64,000 nt of DNA from Nocardia jiangxiensis NBRC 101359. GTDB taxonomy: Bacteria > Actinomycetota > Actinomycetes > Mycobacteriales > Mycobacteriaceae. The notes beneath the pieces are model-generated. The model was not told the origin of the DNA. It saw nothing but the letters and a program-made list of their open reading frames with translations, and searched no databases. Both the position numbers and the translations under genes were made by a program. Shown piece by piece: positions 15,212-24,418 of this stretch. The first letter of the stretch is position 1, and every line of letters begins with the position of its first letter. Where the stretch lies: positions 62,001 through 126,000 of the forward strand of contig NZ_BAGB01000047.1 of assembly GCF_000308615.1 (NCBI RefSeq). Reading direction: 5' to 3'.

Positions 15212-16075
15212 ATGGGTCGCGTACAGGACAAGGTCGTCTTCATCACCGGAGCCGCCAGAGGACAGGGCCGCGCGCATGCGCTCCGGCTCGCCGGCGAGGG
15301 TGCCGACATCATCGCGGTCGACATCTGCGAGGACATCGCCAGCAACAGCTATCCGCTCGCACGCCAGGAGGATCTGGCCGAAACCGCGAAGCTGGTCGAG
15401 AAACTCGGCCGCCGGATCGTCACACGCAAGGCCGACGTCCGCGATCCGGCCGCGCTGCGCGCCGCCGTGGCCGAGGGTGTGGCCGAATTCGGCCGGCTCG
15501 ACGCGGTCGTGGCGCAGGCGGGGATATCTCCGCTGGGCCCCGAGCAGAGCGCCCAGGCATTCCTCGATGCGGTGACCGTCGATTTCAACGGTGTCGTGCA
15601 CGCGGTCGACGCCGCGCTCCCGCACCTGCCCGACGGCGGCGTGATCGTGGCGACCGGATCGCTGGCCGGACTCGCGTCCGCGACCACCGACAATCCGGCC
15701 CTGGGACCGGGCGGGCTGGGCTACTCCTTCGCCAAGCGAACCGTGGCTTCGTTCGTGCACGACCTGGCAACGGTGTTGGCGCCCAGGCGAATCCGGGTCA
15801 ACGCGGTACATCCGGGCAATTGCAATACCGATATGCTCAACAGCGACGCCATGTATCGCGCGTTCCGGCCCGACCTGACCGATCCGACCCGCGAGGACGC
15901 GCTGGTGTCCTTCCCCGCGACCTCCGCCATGGGCAACCCGTATGTGGAGCCGGAGGATGTCGCCGACGCGGTACTGTTCCTGATCTCCGACGAGTCCCGC
16001 TGGGTCACCGGTGCGCAGCTTCGCGTGGACAGCGGCGGTTACCTGCGCAAGCGTCCGCAGCTGCCGACGTTCTGA
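15212..16075 (+). CDS. Mycofactocin-coupled SDR oxidoreductase (second copy)
   Basis: This 287-residue SDR shows the mycofactocin-coupled hallmarks: TGAARGQGRAHALRLAGEGA, the DICEDIASNSYPL insertion, and the YSFAK active site preceded by GSLAG. It ends VDSGGYLRKRPQLPTF, longer than a classical SDR. It is paralogous to the protein at 6319 but diverged, so it probably acts on a different alcohol or a later intermediate. It is divergent from the amidohydrolase. A decayed fragment of the next gene follows it. Confidence 0.9.
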   Translation: MGRVQDKVVFITGAARGQGRAHALRLAGEGADIIAVDICEDIASNSYPLARQEDLAETAKLVEKLGRRIVTRKADVRDPAALRAAVAEGVAEFGRLDAVVAQAGISPLGPEQSAQAFLDAVTVDFNGVVHAVDAALPHLPDGGVIVATGSLAGLASATTDNPALGPGGLGYSFAKRTVASFVHDLATVLAPRRIRVNAVHPGNCNTDMLNSDAMYRAFRPDLTDPTREDALVSFPATSAMGNPYVEPEDVADAVLFLISDESRWVTGAQLRVDSGGYLRKRPQLPTF

Positions 16076-16099
16076 CACTCTCGACGCGAGAAATACTCG

Positions 16100-16339
16100 A
16101 AACCCGGACCGAATCACGAAGGCACGCACACAGATCCGGCCCGGGTTTCCAGTTGCCCGACTACCGCTACGGGACGATCGATTCCGAACAGCCGAGCGGA
16201 CGAGCCCGATTCGTGGGCACCCGACGACCGCCCGCGTGGTCGCCCTCATCGACAGCGCCCGAGCACACCGGCACAACATGCGAATCTCGAACCCGCGCAC
16301 CACCCGCACATCATCGCAGCGGAGGCACCGGCAGCGGGA
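16100..16339 (-). pseudogene. Decayed duplicate of the 3' end of the quinone oxidoreductase gene
   Basis: ATGCGAATCTCGAA-CCGCGCACC at 16278 repeats 16524 within the adjacent gene, giving an offset of 246 bases. Upstream and downstream stretches match at a lower level (for example GGTCGCCCTC-TCGACAGC). Read on the minus strand, a VVRGFEIRML motif is recognisable. It is a partial tandem duplication eroded beyond coding. Confidence 0.7.
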
Positions 16340-17320
16340 TCACTCGTCGGTCATGCTGAGTACGACTTTTCCGGTCACGCGACGCTCGGCCACATCGGTC
16401 AGCACAGTCGCGATATCGGCGAGGGGATGTACTCGGGAAACGAACGGGCGCATACCTTCTCGCACCAGTTCCGCAAGCACGCGGTCGCCCTCGGCGACGG
16501 CGTCCCGGGCATACTGCCGCAGCATGCGAATCTCGAAGCCGCGCACCACCGCATCCTTGAGCAGTACGAGATTCAGTGGGATGCGCGGGATCTCACCATC
16601 GGCGTAGCCCACGGTGACGAACCGGCCGCCGCGCCGCAGCCCGCGCAGCGCCGCCTCCGAATAGCTTCCGCCCACGGGATCGATGACCAGGTGCGCACCC
16701 TCCCCGCCGGTCAGCTCGCGCATCCGGGACTTGAGATCCTCACCGGCATAATCGATTCCGGCCTCCGCGCCGAGTTTTCGGGCAATGGCCAGCCGATCGT
16801 GGCCGGAGGCCGCCGCCAGCACGCGCATCCCCAGCCGGGTCGCGACATCGACCGTGGCGGTGCCGACCCCGCCCGCGGCACCGAGCACCGTCACCCATTC
16901 ACCCGGCTCACCGCGCCCGATGGTGACCAGCGCGTGATAGGCGGTCGCGTAGGTCACGTGGAAGGCTGCGGCGTGGACCATGTCCAGCCCCTCGGGGACC
17001 GGCCGCAGCGCCGTCGCGGGCAGCACCACCTTTTCCGCGAACGCGCCCGAGAGCACCGCGCCCGCCACCGGCGAGCCCACCGGCGGTCCGCTCACCCCGG
17101 GCCCGAGCGCGGCGATCACACCGGCGAATTCGCTGCCGGGCGTGAACGGCAGCGGCGCGGACACCTGGTACTGATTCGCCGCGATGAGCACATCCGGATA
17201 GTTGACCGCCGCGGCGTGCACCCGGACCAGCACCTCACCGGGACCGGGCTCGGGGTCGTCCAGGTCGACAACGGAGATCCCGCTGGGTGGACCGTATTGC
17301 GTCAGCCGTGCGGCTTTCAT
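16340..17320 (-). CDS. NADPH:quinone oxidoreductase-family MDR protein
   Basis: This is a 326-residue zinc-free medium-chain dehydrogenase/reductase of the quinone-oxidoreductase type. It begins MKAARLTQYG, has the AAAVNYPDVLI motif near residue 38 and the cofactor-binding loop LGAAGGVGTA near residue 148. There are no zinc-ligand cysteines. I prefer ATG 17320 (GGGAAG six bases upstream) to the in-frame GTG at 17326. Such enzymes reduce enones or quinones, and some are annotated as acryloyl-CoA reductases. It is divergent from the enoyl-CoA hydratase operon. Its 3' end has been duplicated into the adjacent gap. Confidence 0.88.
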   Translation of the reverse strand: MKAARLTQYGPPSGISVVDLDDPEPGPGEVLVRVHAAAVNYPDVLIAANQYQVSAPLPFTPGSEFAGVIAALGPGVSGPPVGSPVAGAVLSGAFAEKVVLPATALRPVPEGLDMVHAAAFHVTYATAYHALVTIGRGEPGEWVTVLGAAGGVGTATVDVATRLGMRVLAAASGHDRLAIARKLGAEAGIDYAGEDLKSRMRELTGGEGAHLVIDPVGGSYSEAALRGLRRGGRFVTVGYADGEIPRIPLNLVLLKDAVVRGFEIRMLRQYARDAVAEGDRVLAELVREGMRPFVSRVHPLADIATVLTDVAERRVTGKVVLSMTDE

Positions 17321-17464
17321 CGTCACTTCCCTACCATCGACGGGGCGCGCGGTTCCCCTGCGCGCGTGCAGCGCTCGACCTCGGCGGTTCCCGCGCCCGG
17401 AACTCGGACGCGCAGTTGGAACTCCTGCCGATTCCGGCCGAACAGCATCCGGCCCGATTCACTA

Positions 17465-17480
17465 TTGAGTATACGTATCT
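17465..17480 (+). promoter_or_regulatory. GAGT-type box in the 17321-17624 divergent promoter region
   Basis: TTGAGTATACGTATCT lies in an AT-rich stretch between the divergent MDR and enoyl-CoA hydratase genes; otherwise nothing is seen in this gap. Confidence 0.35.
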
Positions 17481-17624
17481 ATCACACAACACCCCGTCTA
17501 TACAGCCGATACAGGCATATATCACGAAACCTACGGGAGTATCGACCACACGCGTCAGCACCTGACAGTATTAAGGATACTATTACGCCGACTCGGTCGA
17601 TCGGGTCGCGGAGAAGGAGGAGAT

Positions 17625-18392
17625 GTGTCGGACGACGTGGTCCTGGTCCAACGCCGTGGAGCGGTGCAGGTCATCACCATCAACCGCCCCCAGGTGAAGA
17701 ACGCCCTGGACGCAGCGGTCGCCAAGGCGGTCGCCGCCGCGGTGGACGAACTCGACGAATCGAACGAGCTGCGGGTCGGCGTGATCACCGGTGCGGGCGG
17801 AACCTTCTCCGCCGGAATGGATCTCAAGGCATTCCTGCGCGGTGAGAGCCCCGCCATCGAGGGCCGCGGCCTGTGCGGGATCACCCAGACCCCGCCGCGC
17901 AAACCGCTGATCGCCGCGGTCGAGGGCTGGGCGCTGGCCGGCGGCTTCGAGCTCACCCTCGCCGCCGATCTGGTCGTCGCCGCGCGCACCGCGAAATTCG
18001 GTGTACCCGAGGTAGCCCGCTCACTGGTCGCCCGCGCGGGCGCGGCGCTGCTGCTCACCCGGCGGATTCCGCAGGCCATCGCGCTGGAACTGCTGCTCAC
18101 CGGCGCGCCCATCACCGCAGAACGCGCCGCGGAGGTCGGTCTGGTGAACCGGGTCACCGAGGAGGGCGGCGCGCTCGCGGCCGCGCTCGAATTCGCCGAG
18201 CGGATCGCGGCCAACGGCCCCCTCGCGGTCGCGGCGACCAAGGAAATCGCGCGCTCGAGCGCCGACTGGACGCTGGCCGAGGGATGGGACCGCCAGGTCG
18301 AGATCTCCCAGCCGGTCTTCACCTCCGAGGATGCCACCGAGGGCGCGACCGCCTTCGCCGAGAAGCGCAAGCCGGTCTGGAAGGGCCGCTGA
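17625..18392 (+). CDS. Enoyl-CoA hydratase/isomerase
   Basis: This 255-residue crotonase-family enzyme starts at GTG 17625, after an AAGGAGG ribosome binding site. The oxyanion-hole segments are FSAGMDLKAFLRG near residue 65 and WALAGGFELTLAADLVVAA near residue 103. At the position of the second catalytic Glu the sequence reads FGVPEVARSLVARAG, so E is present. It probably hydrates an enoyl-CoA in beta-oxidation. It is the first gene of an operon with a CoA-transferase/racemase and a thiolase (27 and 49 bases apart). Confidence 0.9.
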   Translation: MSDDVVLVQRRGAVQVITINRPQVKNALDAAVAKAVAAAVDELDESNELRVGVITGAGGTFSAGMDLKAFLRGESPAIEGRGLCGITQTPPRKPLIAAVEGWALAGGFELTLAADLVVAARTAKFGVPEVARSLVARAGAALLLTRRIPQAIALELLLTGAPITAERAAEVGLVNRVTEEGGALAAALEFAERIAANGPLAVAATKEIARSSADWTLAEGWDRQVEISQPVFTSEDATEGATAFAEKRKPVWKGR

Positions 18393-18418
18393 ACGGGGCC
18401 CGGAACGAGGAGAAGACA

Positions 18419-19576
18419 ATGCACAGCGGACCGTTGGCCGGTACCCGCGTCATCGAACTCGGCGGTATCGGCCCGGGTCCGTTCGCGGGAATGCTGCTGG
18501 CCGATCTGGGTGCCGAGGTCGTGCGCATCGACCGGCCCGAACGCACGAACGACACGGACGCGGGTGGACCCGAGGATGTGGCGAATCGCGGGAAGCGTTC
18601 GGTCCTCATCGATCTCAAACATCCGGACGGGCCGCGCACGGTCCTGGATCTGGCCGCCCGCGCGGACATCCTGATCGAGGGCTTCCGGCCCGGGGTCACC
18701 GAGCGACTCGGCATCGGGCCGCACGAATGCCTCGCGCGCAATCCGCGTCTGGTGTACGGCCGGATGACCGGGTGGGGTCAGGATGGTCCGCTGGCCTCGG
18801 CCGCCGGACACGACATCACCTATATCGCCCTCACCGGTGCGCTGCACGCGATGGGCACCGCGGGCGGCCCGCCGCAGATCCCGCTCAACCTGGTCGGCGA
18901 TTTCGGCGGCGGCGGTTGTTATCTGGTGATCGGCGTCCTGGCCGCGTTGCACGCCGCGCAGCGCAGCGGGCGCGGACAGGTGGTCGACGCGGCCATCGTC
19001 GACGGCACCGCGAGCCTGCTCGCCAGCACTTTCGCCAAACTCGGACGCGGGGTGTGGACCGACGAGCGCGGGGTGAACCAACTCGACGGCGGCTGGCCCT
19101 TCTACGCGATCTACGAGACCAAGGATCGCAAACACGTGGCGGTCGGCGCGCTCGAGGCGAAGTTCTATCGGCAGCTGATCGAACTGCTCGACCTGGGCGT
19201 CGACCCGGACCGGCAGCACGACCGGTCCGCCTGGCCCGATCTGCGGCGGCGGCTGGAAAAGCGATTCGCCGAACGCACCCGCGACGAATGGGCGAGGCTG
19301 TTCGAGGGAACCGACGCGTGCGTGGCACCCGTGCTGGGCCTCACCGAGGCCGCGGCCCATCCGCATCTGGCGGCCCGGTCGAGCGTGATCGTCCGCGAGG
19401 GCATCGCACAGCCCGCCGCCGCGCCGCGCTTCTCCGAGACACCGTCCGCGGCGGGGCATATCGCTCCCGCCGCGGGTGCGGACACCCGGGCCGTGCTCGC
19501 GGACTGGCAGGTCGGCGACCCCGACGAACTGCTGCGCGCCGGCGCGGCCGTACAAGCCGGAACTCCGGCGAAATAG
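18419..19576 (+). CDS. Alpha-methylacyl-CoA racemase-like family III CoA-transferase
   Basis: This 385-residue protein is of the CaiB/BaiF family. The motifs match alpha-methylacyl-CoA racemase: GWGQDGP, then AAGHDITYIALTGALH with the catalytic His, NLVGDFGGGG with the catalytic Asp, and YETKDRKHVAVGALE with a conserved Glu. Racemases of this type convert (2R)- to (2S)-methylacyl-CoA so that branched chains can enter beta-oxidation. Its presence argues for a methyl-branched substrate such as a sterol side chain or terpenoid. It lies between an enoyl-CoA hydratase and a thiolase in one operon. Confidence 0.88.
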   Translation: MHSGPLAGTRVIELGGIGPGPFAGMLLADLGAEVVRIDRPERTNDTDAGGPEDVANRGKRSVLIDLKHPDGPRTVLDLAARADILIEGFRPGVTERLGIGPHECLARNPRLVYGRMTGWGQDGPLASAAGHDITYIALTGALHAMGTAGGPPQIPLNLVGDFGGGGCYLVIGVLAALHAAQRSGRGQVVDAAIVDGTASLLASTFAKLGRGVWTDERGVNQLDGGWPFYAIYETKDRKHVAVGALEAKFYRQLIELLDLGVDPDRQHDRSAWPDLRRRLEKRFAERTRDEWARLFEGTDACVAPVLGLTEAAAHPHLAARSSVIVREGIAQPAAAPRFSETPSAAGHIAPAAGADTRAVLADWQVGDPDELLRAGAAVQAGTPAK

Positions 19577-19625
19577 CAGACAGCACACCGGGTTCCGGCC
19601 CGGAGTACCAGCGAGAGGATCCGTC

Positions 19626-20771
19626 ATGCCAGAGGCCGTCATCGTCGATGCCGTGCGCACGCCACTGGGCAAGCGCAACGGCTCACTGGCCCAGATTCAC
19701 GCGGCCGACCTGTCCGCGCACGTGCTCAACGCACTCGTCGAACGCACCGGGATCGATCCGGGCATCATCGACGACGTGATGTGGGGCTGCGTCACCCAGA
19801 TCGGCGATCAGTCCAGCAATATCGCCCGTTTCGCGGTGCTGGCGGCAGGGTGGCCGGAACATGTTCCGGGCGTGACCATCAACCGCGCCTGCGGTTCGAG
19901 TCAGCAGGCCGTGGACTCCGCCGCGCACGCGGTCATGGCCGGGCAGTACGACATCGTCGTCGCGGGCGGTGTGGAGACCATGTCGCGGGTGCCGCTCGGC
20001 TCGCACCGCACCACCGGTCAGCCCTACGGCCCGGCCGCCCTGGCGCGCTACGACAACTTCGAATTCAACCAGGGCGTCGGCGCGGAGCTCATCGCCGAGC
20101 GTTACGGCCTGAGCCGCACGCGCCTGGACGAATTCGCCTCGGAATCGCATGCCAAGGCGGCGGCGGCCATCGATGCGGGCGTCTTCGACGACCACATCGT
20201 GCAGATCGACGTCGACGGCACGAAATTCACCACCGATGAGGGCCTGCGGCGCGGCACCAGCCCCGAGACGCTGGCCAAGCTCGAGCCCTCGTTCAAGCCG
20301 GACGGGGTGATCCACGCCGGGAACTCCTCGCAGATCTCCGACGGCGCGTCGGCGCTGCTGATCACCACGCCGGAGAAGGCGCGCGAGCTGGGCCTGACCC
20401 CGATCGCCCGCTACCACAGCGGCGCGGTCAGCGGTGCGGACCCGATCACCATGCTGCTGGGCCCCATCCCGGCCACCGAAAAGGTCCTGCGCCGAGCGGG
20501 ATTGGCCATCGGCGATATCGGCGCGTTCGAGGTCAACGAGGCGTTCGCCCCGGTGCCGCTGGCATGGCTGGCCGACACCGGCGCCGATCCGGAACGGCTC
20601 AACCCGCTCGGCGGCGCGATCGCCGTGGGCCACCCGCTGGGCGGTTCCGGCGGCATCCTGATGACCCGGTTGATCGCCCAGATGCGCCGCAAGAACCTGC
20701 GCTACGGCCTGCAGACGATGTGCGAGGGCGGCGGCACCGCCAACGCCACGATCATCGAACTGCTGAGCTGA
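19626..20771 (+). CDS. Acetyl-CoA acyltransferase (thiolase)
   Basis: This is a 381-residue thiolase with nucleophilic Cys89 (NRACGSSQQ), His336 (AVGHPLGGSG) and Cys366 (TMCEGGGTA). It completes the beta-oxidation operon of enoyl-CoA hydratase, racemase-like protein and thiolase. It is distinct from the thiolase at 1699 and more typical of the degradative FadA class. The ATG at 19626 is preceded by GAGAGGAT. The region after its stop is part of a threefold intergenic repeat. Confidence 0.93.
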   Translation: MPEAVIVDAVRTPLGKRNGSLAQIHAADLSAHVLNALVERTGIDPGIIDDVMWGCVTQIGDQSSNIARFAVLAAGWPEHVPGVTINRACGSSQQAVDSAAHAVMAGQYDIVVAGGVETMSRVPLGSHRTTGQPYGPAALARYDNFEFNQGVGAELIAERYGLSRTRLDEFASESHAKAAAAIDAGVFDDHIVQIDVDGTKFTTDEGLRRGTSPETLAKLEPSFKPDGVIHAGNSSQISDGASALLITTPEKARELGLTPIARYHSGAVSGADPITMLLGPIPATEKVLRRAGLAIGDIGAFEVNEAFAPVPLAWLADTGADPERLNPLGGAIAVGHPLGGSGGILMTRLIAQMRRKNLRYGLQTMCEGGGTANATIIELLS

Positions 20772-21110
20772 TCGCCAGTGCCGCAGAATCTTCCGGTCGG
20801 TGAGCCGACGCCTACGGCCGGGGATTCCCGGGTGCCGTGCTCCGCACCATGACACGAGACCGGCCCCGGTAGCCGACCGGACCGCCCCAGGGCGTCAGCT
20901 GATCACCACCGGCGCAAGCTCTTCCAGTCGGTGAGCCGACGCCCGCGGCAACGAATTCGCTCGTACCGTGCTCCCTGCCATGACACGAGATCAGCACCAG
21001 TAGCCGACCCGCGGGCGTCAGCTGATCACCACCGCCACAAGCTCTTCCGGTTGGTGAGACGACGCCCGTGGCCGCGGATTCACCCGTGCCATGCTCCCAG
21101 CCATGACACA
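20764..21110. repeat. Threefold tandem repeat of the intergenic region with gene start
   Basis: Units beginning TCTTCCGGTCGGTGAG occur at about 20790, 20920 and 21043 (periods 130 and 123). Each unit carries a GAGCTGATC-like segment resembling the thiolase stop region, then CCATGACAC resembling the next gene's start. In the first two units the frame from that ATG stops after seven codons (MTRDRPR, MTRDQHQ), because two bases are missing relative to the real start at 21103. Confidence 0.85.
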
Positions 21111-21945
21111 CGAGATCGGCACCAGTAGGCGACCGGATCGCGACCTCGCGGTCGTCATCGGCGCGGGTGGTATGGGTATGGCCGTGGCGCGGCGGCTGGC
21201 GCAGTCGTATCGGGTCCTGATCGCGGACCTGGATGCAGCGCGCGTGCGCGAGGCCGCGGCCACGCTCTGCGCCGAGGGCGCCGACGCCACCGCGATCCCC
21301 TGTGACATCACCGATCCCGCCGCGATCGCGGCGCTGGGTGCGCGGGTCGGCGAACTCGGCGGACTCCGGGCGTTGGCGCATGTGGCCGGACTCTCGCCGT
21401 CCATGGCCGACTTCACCACGATCGTGAACGTGGATCTGGTGGGCGCGGCGCTGGTCGCCGACGAACTGCGCCGACGTGCCACGATCGGCTCGGCGGCGGT
21501 GTTCATCGCCTCGCTGGCCGCGCACAACGCCCGGCCCACCGAGGAACTCGACGTGCTGCTCGCCGATCCGAGCGACCAGCAGCTGCCGCAGAAGCTGGCA
21601 GACGTCCTGGGCGAGGAGGCGACCCCGGCGCGGGCCTACGAATTGTCCAAATACGCGCTGATCGGTTTCTGCCGCCGGCAGGCCGCTGCCTGGGGAGAAC
21701 GCGGCGCACGGATCGTGTCCCTGTCCCCCGGCCTGATCGCCACCCCGCAGGGCGCCCGCGAATTCGAGCGCACACCCGCGAAAAAGGCGCTGTACGACCG
21801 GACTCCGCTGAGCCGCGAGGGCACGATGCTGGAAATCAGTGACGCGGTCGACTTCCTGCTCTCGGACCGCGCCTCGTTCATCTCCGGCACGGATCTACTC
21901 GTGGACGGTGGCCTGGCGGCCGCATTGCGTTGGCACAGCGCCTGA
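21103..21945 (+). CDS. 3alpha-HSD/carbonyl-reductase-type SDR
   Basis: This 280-residue SDR has a glycine motif IGAGGMGMA at residues 19-27 and intact S137, Y179 and K183 (YELSK). A long segment lies between Ser and Tyr. RAAAWGE-type sequence after the active site (RRQAAAWGERGARI) matches 3alpha-hydroxysteroid dehydrogenase/carbonyl reductase. It is related to the two SDRs at 3949 and 39602. I start it at ATG 21103, since the earlier ATG at 21091 has no better support. Its start region is the third unit of a tandem repeat. It probably oxidises a hydroxyl on a cyclic substrate. Confidence 0.85.
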   Translation: MTHEIGTSRRPDRDLAVVIGAGGMGMAVARRLAQSYRVLIADLDAARVREAAATLCAEGADATAIPCDITDPAAIAALGARVGELGGLRALAHVAGLSPSMADFTTIVNVDLVGAALVADELRRRATIGSAAVFIASLAAHNARPTEELDVLLADPSDQQLPQKLADVLGEEATPARAYELSKYALIGFCRRQAAAWGERGARIVSLSPGLIATPQGAREFERTPAKKALYDRTPLSREGTMLEISDAVDFLLSDRASFISGTDLLVDGGLAAALRWHSA

Positions 21946-22101
21946 TTCGCGTGGTTCCCGGGGTGGCAGCCGCACCCTGCCGGACTCTACCGGTGATCAA
22001 TTGCGGGAGAACGGGATTCGACAGGACGTCGCGGAGATCTCGGTGGCGCGCCCCCGGCACAGGCCCTCGATCGGGATCCTGCGCCGGGCGAGCCGCGCGA
22101 T

Positions 22102-22890
22102 TCAGTTGGTGGACTGGCCGGTCTTCTCCGCGCCCATCCCGGAGAACCCGACGCTGTAGCCGCCGTCCACCGGCATCACCACACCGGTCGTATAGGACGC
22201 CTCGTCACTGGCGAAAAATAGTGCGGCCGCGGCGATTTCGTCCGACAGGCCCCAGCGGTCCAGCGGGATTCCGGCGACGCGGAAGATCCCCGGGGGCGGG
22301 GTCGGGGACTCCTGGGACATCGGCACCAGGCCGGTCCAGATCGTGCCGGGGCAGACCGCGTTGACCCGGATGTTGTCATCGGCGTAATCGAGCGCGGCGG
22401 CCTTGGTCAGCTGGTTCACCCCGGCCTTGGCCGCGCCGTAGACGCTGTGATGCTTCCAGCCGACCAGGCCGGTCGCCGAGGACACGTTGACGATCGAGCC
22501 GCCGCCGGTACGACGCATCGACAGGATGCCGTACTTCATACAGAAGAACACCCCGCGCAGATTCACCCCGTGCACGCGATCCCAGTTCTCGGTGGTCTGC
22601 TCGTGCAACGGCATCAATCCGCCACCGAATCCGGCGTTGTTCACCAGGATGTCGATCCGGCCGAATCGCTCCTCGGCCGTGGCGATGATGCGCTGCACAT
22701 CGGCCTCGTCGCTGACATCCGCTTGGACCCCGACCGCATCGCCACCGAGTTCGGCCGCGACGCGGATCGCGCTGTCGCTGATACTCGCGCCTACGAGTTT
22801 GGCCCCCTCCTCGGTGAACCGCTGGGCGATGGCCTTGCCGATACCCGACCCGGCGCCCGTGACAACCGCGACCTTATCCTTCAAACGCAT
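22102..22890 (-). CDS. SDR-family oxidoreductase
   Basis: This 262-residue classical SDR has TGAGSGIG at residues 11-18, NNAG near 88, and the active site NVSSATG with YGAAK. The C-terminus VDGGYSVGFSGMGAEKTGQS is longer than usual. Its start (22890) is 45 bases downstream of the acyl-CoA dehydrogenase gene, so the two probably form an operon. Typical roles are 3-hydroxyacyl-CoA or hydroxy-ketone dehydrogenation. The substrate is undetermined. Confidence 0.88.
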   Translation of the reverse strand: MRLKDKVAVVTGAGSGIGKAIAQRFTEEGAKLVGASISDSAIRVAAELGGDAVGVQADVSDEADVQRIIATAEERFGRIDILVNNAGFGGGLMPLHEQTTENWDRVHGVNLRGVFFCMKYGILSMRRTGGGSIVNVSSATGLVGWKHHSVYGAAKAGVNQLTKAAALDYADDNIRVNAVCPGTIWTGLVPMSQESPTPPPGIFRVAGIPLDRWGLSDEIAAAALFFASDEASYTTGVVMPVDGGYSVGFSGMGAEKTGQSTN

Positions 22891-22934
22891 TCGCGCTCCT
22901 TGAATTTCGTCCTGCCGTCTTCGATCCGAAGCGG

Positions 22935-24125
22935 CTAACGCGGCAAGCCCAGTCCGCGTTCGGCGATCTGGGTTCGCAGGATCTCGTTGGCGCCACCGGC
23001 GATCGTGTAGGCGCGCGAATACAGGTGCGCGTCCTGCCACCAGCCGCCGTCCACCGCGTCGGGATCGGCCTCGGTGAGCATGCCCTCGACGCCTTGCAGG
23101 CGGACGCCGAAATCAACCAGGTCGTGGTTCAATTCGCTGAAGAAGATCTTGCCCAGCGGGGCGTCGGCGGGCTGTTCGGTGTGGTTGAGCATGCGCGATT
23201 GGGCGAGATTGATCATCGCGGCGTTGACGTGCACGCGGGTGGCGAGCTCGCCGATGCTCTGGCGGGTCGCCGAATCATCCAGGGCCGCAACCCCGTTCAC
23301 CTCGGTGTCGGCCGCCAGGCGCAGCAGGTCGTCGAGGGTGGTGAGCAGTTCCGCGCCGCGCGCGGCCACGCCCGAACGCTCATGGCCGAGGCTGCTCATG
23401 GCCACCCGCCAACCGTTGTTCACCTCGCCGATCACGTTGGCGGCCGGAATCCGCACACCGTCCAGGAAGACCTCGTTGAAGTCGGTGGTTCCGGTGATCT
23501 CGCGCAGCGGCCGGATATCGACCCCGGGACTGCGCATATCCAGTGCGAACGCGGTGATCCCGCGATGTTTGGCCGCATCCGGATCGGTGCGCGCGAGTAG
23601 ATAGCCCATATCGGCGTGCTGGCCGTTGGTGGTCCAGACCTTCTGACCGTCGACGACGAAGACCGCGTCCGCGCCCTCGCCCTCGAGCCGGGCCCGGGTG
23701 CGCAGCGCGGCCAGGTCGCTGCCCGCACCTGGTTCGCTGAACAGCTGACACCACACGTCCCGGCAGTCGCGGATGCGCGGCAGGAACCGCTCGCGCTGCT
23801 CATCTGTGCCGAAGTCGATGATCGCGGCCGAGGCCAGCGACGCCGCGCCGATCGGCGGCCAGGTGCGGGCGCGGGCGATCTCCTCCGCGACGATGAACGA
23901 TTCGAGGGGATGGGCGTCGGGGCGCCCGCCGAATTCGGCGGGCCAGTTGATGCCCAGGAAACCCGCCTCGTACAGCTTCGCGGTCCAGGTCCGGATGACC
24001 GGCATGAGTCCGGGTTCGGGCGCGCGCACCCCGGCATGCTTCTTGATACCGGGCGCATGTTCGGCGATGAACGCGCGCACCCGCTGCCGGAACGCCTCGA
24101 GTTCCGGTGTCGACTCCAACCGCAT
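22935..24125 (-). CDS. Acyl-CoA dehydrogenase (FadE-like)
   Basis: This 396-residue acyl-CoA dehydrogenase has the FAD/substrate motif QLFSEPGAGSDLA near residue 125 and QKVWTTNGQHADMG near 157. The C-terminal helix carries YTIAGGANEILRTQIAERGLGLPR. It resembles mycobacterial FadE enzymes used in cholesterol and branched-acid oxidation. It heads an operon with an SDR. A minus-strand GATAGAGTAGTC box lies about 45 bases upstream. Whether it needs a second subunit cannot be judged here. Confidence 0.9.
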   Translation of the reverse strand: MRLESTPELEAFRQRVRAFIAEHAPGIKKHAGVRAPEPGLMPVIRTWTAKLYEAGFLGINWPAEFGGRPDAHPLESFIVAEEIARARTWPPIGAASLASAAIIDFGTDEQRERFLPRIRDCRDVWCQLFSEPGAGSDLAALRTRARLEGEGADAVFVVDGQKVWTTNGQHADMGYLLARTDPDAAKHRGITAFALDMRSPGVDIRPLREITGTTDFNEVFLDGVRIPAANVIGEVNNGWRVAMSSLGHERSGVAARGAELLTTLDDLLRLAADTEVNGVAALDDSATRQSIGELATRVHVNAAMINLAQSRMLNHTEQPADAPLGKIFFSELNHDLVDFGVRLQGVEGMLTEADPDAVDGGWWQDAHLYSRAYTIAGGANEILRTQIAERGLGLPR

Positions 24126-24165
24126 GGCACCTACTTCTCGTCGTGGGCACCGCTGCCCGATATTC

Positions 24166-24177
24166 GACTACTCTATC
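24166..24177 (-). promoter_or_regulatory. GAGT-type box at the acyl-CoA dehydrogenase promoter
   Basis: On the minus strand this reads GATAGAGTAGTC, about 41 bases upstream of the ATG at 24125. Confidence 0.35.
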
Positions 24178-24234
24178 TGCATATCGATCGAATCGACGTC
24201 GCAGTTAGTCATATAGATAGTATCAATACGTTGA

Positions 24235-24252
24235 AAAGAGTACACTTTCTTC
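24235..24252 (+). promoter_or_regulatory. GAGT box between acyl-CoA dehydrogenase and double GntR gene
   Basis: AAAGAGTACACTTTCTTC has the symmetric core AAAGTGTACTCTTT on the other strand and is the most symmetric element of the series. Confidence 0.45.
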
Positions 24253-24418
24253 ACCGGACCACCTCCGGCGAAGAACAATCGGGCAGCGTGCCGCCGCGCA
24301 GCCACAAAACAGTGGCCTGAACACGGTGATATGGCACCCGGAATACAGGTGGTGACGCCGTCGTCCCATGCTCCCGACTAGACTGAGGATCCGAAAATCC
24401 ATCCCGAGGAGTGTGCCC

